A stretch of DNA of 37,861 bases from the NCBI GenBank assembly GCA_045565015.1, contig JBJLGD010000020.1:1-37861 (forward strand). The letters run 5' to 3'. The position numbers and the translations under genes are program-made. Of this stretch, positions 34,611 through 37,861 are shown piece after piece (the first letter of the stretch is position 1; each line of letters starts with the position of its first letter). The notes beneath the pieces are model-generated. The model did no database searches. It had not been told where the DNA came from and was given only the letters and a program-made list of their open reading frames with translations. This DNA comes from GCA-2697345 sp045565015. Lineage in GTDB: Bacteria > Pseudomonadota > Alphaproteobacteria > Rhodobacterales > Rhodobacteraceae.

Positions 34611-35294
34611 CTAAAAAAATAAGCTAAATATAAAAGGGAAATCCTTTTTAAATTTAGTCGTACTCATAAATTGAAAGAAAATTTTTGATGCTCGATCGGC
34701 AGACATGATAAAAGGCATCTTAAATTTATTTTTCTTAGTTAATCTTGTCTCGATAAAACCCGGATTAATTAGTTGTACCTTAATGTTTGTTTTTCGAAGG
34801 TCAGCATACATACCCTCAGCAAGGTGCATTATTCCTGCCTTACTAGCCCCGTAACCTATAGAGGAAGGCAATCCCCTATAACCAGCCAAACTACCCGTCA
34901 ATACTACATGACCCTTGCCCATTTTTATCATGTTAGGTAAAACTTGGCCTATTACTCTTAAGGCACCTAAAAAGTTGACGTCACACATTTGCTCAACTTT
35001 ATCAGAGTCCCATTCTTGACTATCCATAGGCCAGTAAACCCCCGCCAAAAAAACCACTCCATCGATGGTACCTATTTCCTTACTAACATTTTTTACTTCA
35101 TCCCCGTTTTGAACATCCATTGTGTAGTAGCACGCTTTCCCGGGTAATGAATCACACAGTGCTTTTAATGGTCCTTCACTACGTGCACTCACTATAAGTT
35201 CAACACCATGTTCACTCATAGTTTTTGCCAACGCATGGCCTAATCCTTCTGAAGCACCAATGAGCCAATACCTTTTATTGCTCCAGTTGCTCAT
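34611..35294 (-). CDS. SDR family oxidoreductase of the DUF1365/DUF3833 cluster
   Basis: The 227-residue short SDR has GASEGLG (13-19) for the cofactor, Arg38 after the second strand (NADP preference), NxxG in the middle (CDVNFLG), and catalytic Ser135, Tyr148 and Lys152 (YGASK). After NPGFIETRLT the C-terminal domain is short. It is the last gene of a four-gene coupled cluster, its ATG overlapping the DUF3833 stop by 4 bases. Homologues in this neighbourhood accompany cyclopropane or furan fatty-acid genes. The substrate is unknown. It converges with ligC. Confidence 0.85.
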   Translation of the reverse strand: MSNWSNKRYWLIGASEGLGHALAKTMSEHGVELIVSARSEGPLKALCDSLPGKACYYTMDVQNGDEVKNVSKEIGTIDGVVFLAGVYWPMDSQEWDSDKVEQMCDVNFLGALRVIGQVLPNMIKMGKGHVVLTGSLAGYRGLPSSIGYGASKAGIMHLAEGMYADLRKTNIKVQLINPGFIETRLTKKNKFKMPFIMSADRASKIFFQFMSTTKFKKDFPFIFSLFF

Positions 35295-35869
35295 TTAACT
35301 TCTCTTCTTCGTATAGTTGCATTGAGCTCTGCTACTTTTATTCCATATTTAAAAAACTGGCTTCGATTCATAATGGTTCCATTATGCAATTTATACATCC
35401 AATCTGTTACATTTAATTTGTGCCCTCCGGCACTATCAGGTAATTTAATACAATAGTTCAAATTAACAGCGGATCCTTTTTGAGTACCTGTCGCATCTCC
35501 AATAAAATCAGTAGCCGTGGCCCTTATATCTCCAGAACTTGAGACGTGTAGCTCCCATTTTCGATCCTGCACGACGCCAGTGTCATAGGTAAACTGTTCA
35601 TTGAGAACACCTTTCCCATTATTCCATTCAATTATCATATCCGCAACGAACCGAGAGTTCACCTTTCCCGTTGGACCAAAAATAACTCCTTCACAAACAA
35701 AGTCACCAGATAGGTCTTGTTCTAAGATAAAGTTGGGTTTTTGATCCGCGTAAACAAAAGGCTTTTGACTACGAAAAGATATTTGTGCTCGTACTAAAAT
35801 TAAAACTATTAAGGCAATAATTATCCCTGCGATAAAATATATTAATGCTTCCAAACTATTTTTCTCCAA
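35291..35869 (-). CDS. DUF3833 family protein
   Basis: The 192-residue product has an N-terminal membrane anchor (ALIYFIAGIIIALIVLILV, 8-26) and a beta-rich domain. Phrases such as LEQDLSGDFVCEGVIFGPTGKVNSRF and LNVTDWMYKLHNGTIMNRSQFFKYGIKVAELNATIRR match the DUF3833 (lipoprotein-like) family. It overlaps the MFS gene by 14 bases and the SDR gene by 4 bases. Function is not known. In other Alphaproteobacteria DUF3833 genes are found with DUF1365, CFA-synthase-like and SDR genes, suggesting envelope or lipid modification. Confidence 0.82.
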   Translation of the reverse strand: MEKNSLEALIYFIAGIIIALIVLILVRAQISFRSQKPFVYADQKPNFILEQDLSGDFVCEGVIFGPTGKVNSRFVADMIIEWNNGKGVLNEQFTYDTGVVQDRKWELHVSSSGDIRATATDFIGDATGTQKGSAVNLNYCIKLPDSAGGHKLNVTDWMYKLHNGTIMNRSQFFKYGIKVAELNATIRRREVK

Positions 35870-37100
35870 ATGATGTTTTTATTAAGATTACCATAGCAAT
35901 ACACTTAAGCACCACCGGAACCATAGCATATAAAATTATTAGTTTTTCTAGAGACTCCGCTGAGTTAAGGTCACTTCCCGCTTTATAACCATAATAATCC
36001 AAAATTGGTAAAAGAATAATCGCAGCTAATGCTAAAGAAGACTTTGAAATAAATGACCAAATTCCGAATGCGTGCGTTGTATTTGCTGAAATCTTTGCAA
36101 CTCTACCAGCAAAAATAGCTGGAACTAATGTAAGGTCTGCACCGACAGTTACTCCCGATATCGAGCATATTAATAAGAATGGGATGAAATCCCCAGCACT
36201 TAATAACAAAACAAAAGAGAAACACATAATAGAAACCAGCATCGCAACTATTAGAGTTAACTTATCTCCATAACGGTCTGCTAACTTTGCCCAGATTGGG
36301 GCAGCAATGGCGCCTGAAATAAAAAAGGTTAATAATAATAACCCAGAATATTGCGGAAGAACTAAAACACTATCGACATAAAATAGAAAAAGACTTGAAG
36401 TCACTGCCAAAGGAGCTGAATTACAAAGTCCAAAAATAATTAGTTTTTTTAATACAGGGTCTTTGAGTACATTATAAATTGGCAATTTATAATTTTCAGT
36501 AGTTTTGATCCACTCACCCCTCATTAAAAACCAGCCTACTACTGAAATGATAACAAACCACATAGAAAAAAAAGTGTAGGGACTATCAGTGAACCGTAAA
36601 GCTATAGTGGGAATTATAGCTGCCAAGCAAATACCAATTAAACTACCTGTCTCTCGCCATGCCGCTAACCTTTTATGACCACCGTTTAAGGCTTCAGCTT
36701 TTGAAACTCCAATGGCATAAAAATTAATTGATAAGAAGCTATAGGCAGTGAATAAACACAAACTTGTTACGAAAAACCAGTAAAGTGGAGAAAAAAATGG
36801 TGGTATGGCAAACATCATTACCATTGCTAGGCATAACAATAAAACTGAGCCCGTGACATACAAACTTCTCTTGGAAACCAAACGAGCACTTATGTAACCC
36901 AAAATCGGATCTTGAATAGAATCGACTAACCTTAAAGCAAACAGAGCTGCACCAAGTGAGGTTAAACTAACTCCATAAGTTTCAGCAAAAAAAATTGGGC
37001 CAAACATATAAATGGGTAGTCCTGCGCTTGCTAAAACAGCTCCAAACACTGAAAAAGGCAACAGATTATTTTTGGTCTTATCTAAAATGCTATCAGTCAA
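35856..37100 (-). CDS. MFS transporter (GPH/MelB-like) of the DUF1365 cluster
   Basis: The 414-residue protein has about 12 hydrophobic segments. The loop LRLVDSIQDPILGYISARL (50-68) has the D-x-x-x-D-P pattern of the glycoside-pentoside-hexuronide:cation symporter (MelB-like) group, and AKLADRYGDKLTLIVAMLVS (about 262-281) is the MFS A-like loop. Despite the resemblance to sugar symporters, its position between DUF1365 and DUF3833 suggests a lipid-related role. Its start overlaps the DUF1365 stop as ATGA (37097-37100). Confidence 0.85.
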   Translation of the reverse strand: MTDSILDKTKNNLLPFSVFGAVLASAGLPIYMFGPIFFAETYGVSLTSLGAALFALRLVDSIQDPILGYISARLVSKRSLYVTGSVLLLCLAMVMMFAIPPFFSPLYWFFVTSLCLFTAYSFLSINFYAIGVSKAEALNGGHKRLAAWRETGSLIGICLAAIIPTIALRFTDSPYTFFSMWFVIISVVGWFLMRGEWIKTTENYKLPIYNVLKDPVLKKLIIFGLCNSAPLAVTSSLFLFYVDSVLVLPQYSGLLLLTFFISGAIAAPIWAKLADRYGDKLTLIVAMLVSIMCFSFVLLLSAGDFIPFLLICSISGVTVGADLTLVPAIFAGRVAKISANTTHAFGIWSFISKSSLALAAIILLPILDYYGYKAGSDLNSAESLEKLIILYAMVPVVLKCIAMVILIKTSFGEK

Positions 37101-37858
37101 CGCGATATGGATCTTTTTGGGGGTAATGGCTTTTCTCTATATTTAGCACCCTTAAGCCATAATTTTAACGCTTGATAATGTATGAGTAAAAGTACCCTCC
37201 AACCACCTAAGGGTCGAAGAAAAGCTATCTTAAGTATTGTCCAATTAGATAAAGGTCTTTTTTCACCAATTAAATTTGCGTAAACACCCTCACTCCCTGA
37301 ACTATAATCAATAACAATATAAATTTTACTTTCACTAATTTTAAATTGGAATTTATATTCACCCTCTACAACTTGAAAAGGCGAGACATGAAATATTTTA
37401 GACGCATTCAAAACGTCAGTTGGTGCAATAGGACGTCGATCGGCGTGACTACAGATATAAGAGTGCTTTTCCCCAAATGTGTTACTCACCTCAATCAGGA
37501 CCGCATTCAAGTTCTCATTAATGTCATAACAAAGCCAAAAACTTACTGGATTGAAGACGGGGCCGAGCACCCTGGGCTGAGCAAGTAAATAAATTTTTTT
37601 TGTTTCAGCCAAAAGATCAAGAGACTCTAACACCTTGTGAACCCATCTAACACCAGTTCCTAATTTTGGTGAGCCTCCATGGTCCTTATCAGAAATCGAC
37701 ATTATGTTTCGTTTATTAAACGAAAATAAAAGAGGTAAAGAAATTTTATGGCTTTCATAGTCTATTAGTAGGTAATCCACTTTGTAACTAAACTTATTGG
37801 TGATTGCACCTTTCCTGCTATGAAACGTCGTCCCTGAAATATATCGAATATCCGTCAA
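37097..37858 (-). CDS. DUF1365 family protein (5' end at or beyond the window edge)
   Basis: The 253-residue DUF1365 protein contains the diagnostic QPRVLGPVFNPVSFWLCYD (about 94-112), VSNTFGEKHSY and FHVSPFQ, and a basic C-terminus. DUF1365 genes regularly sit beside FAD-dependent amine-oxidase-like and cyclopropane-fatty-acid-synthase-like genes in Alphaproteobacteria, including the ChrR/sigma-E singlet-oxygen region of Rhodobacter. The only start inside the window is TTG at 37858. The frame stays open to the last base, so the true start may lie outside. The expected partner genes would be just beyond the right edge. Confidence 0.88.
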   Translation of the reverse strand: MTDIRYISGTTFHSRKGAITNKFSYKVDYLLIDYESHKISLPLLFSFNKRNIMSISDKDHGGSPKLGTGVRWVHKVLESLDLLAETKKIYLLAQPRVLGPVFNPVSFWLCYDINENLNAVLIEVSNTFGEKHSYICSHADRRPIAPTDVLNASKIFHVSPFQVVEGEYKFQFKISESKIYIVIDYSSGSEGVYANLIGEKRPLSNWTILKIAFLRPLGGWRVLLLIHYQALKLWLKGAKYREKPLPPKRSISR

Positions 37859-37861
37859 ACA

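Overview
The window comes from an AT-rich alphaproteobacterium, probably a free-living marine one. The left edge holds the 5' third of a 16S rRNA gene on the minus strand. Its 5' end, its short helix-17 region and the segment before the 530 loop are alphaproteobacterial in type. I cannot place the genus from the sequence alone. Low GC, short intergenic gaps, translationally coupled operons and many binding-protein transporters fit a streamlined oligotroph that still carries broad aromatic catabolism.

Layout. (1) 1-4.9 kb is housekeeping: 16S rRNA and its leader, msrP-msrQ (methionine sulfoxide repair), pyrF, an N-formylglutamate amidohydrolase, tRNA-Val(GAC), and rpmJ with a clear terminator. 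(2) 4.9-13.3 kb is one minus-strand operon: an acyl-CoA synthetase, a complete branched-chain-type ABC importer (LivG-H-M-K-F) and a PaaK-like adenylating protein. It probably imports an organic acid and activates it with CoA. (3) 13.5-18.6 kb is a minus-strand operon: GST, aromatic-type aldehyde dehydrogenase, LigF-like GST, SDR and a tandem OsmC protein. (4) 18.8-19.6 kb is a divergent VanR-like GntR regulator. (5) 19.7-28.2 kb holds a sulfatase / phosphonate-monoester-hydrolase-like enzyme, a short alkylsulfatase-like metallo-hydrolase, a second sulfatase, and a TRAP-TAXI importer. (6) 28.7-34.5 kb is a protocatechuate 4,5-cleavage pathway in two divergent operons: galB-ligK-galD-ligI (minus) and ligA-ligB-ligC (plus). 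In this sequence galB, ligB and ligC are interrupted by +1 frameshifts. A tRNA 3' fragment abuts ligI. (7) 34.6-37.9 kb is a coupled cluster of DUF1365, MFS transporter, DUF3833 and SDR, of the type linked to fatty-acid modification.

Main observation. A palindrome, TTGGGATCCCAA with variants, occurs eight times between 18.65 and 32.22 kb. All eight lie in the four promoter-bearing intergenic regions and none in the convergent or intra-operon gaps. At four or more sites it sits inside the 17-bp spacer of a recognisable promoter. It resembles the known Caulobacter VanR operator (ATTGGATCCAAT as I recall it), and the only regulator gene among the targets is VanR-like. The palindrome therefore joins the GST/aldehyde dehydrogenase operon, both sulfatases, the alkylsulfatase-like enzyme, the TRAP importer and both ring-cleavage operons into one predicted regulon.

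The sulfatases and the metallo-hydrolase have no signal peptide. My inference is an inducible pathway that imports a sulfated (or otherwise esterified) aromatic, removes the ester in the cytoplasm, possibly cleaves an ether with glutathione, oxidises an aldehyde to the acid, and funnels it through protocatechuate 4,5-cleavage to pyruvate and oxaloacetate. The substrate is not shown by the sequence.
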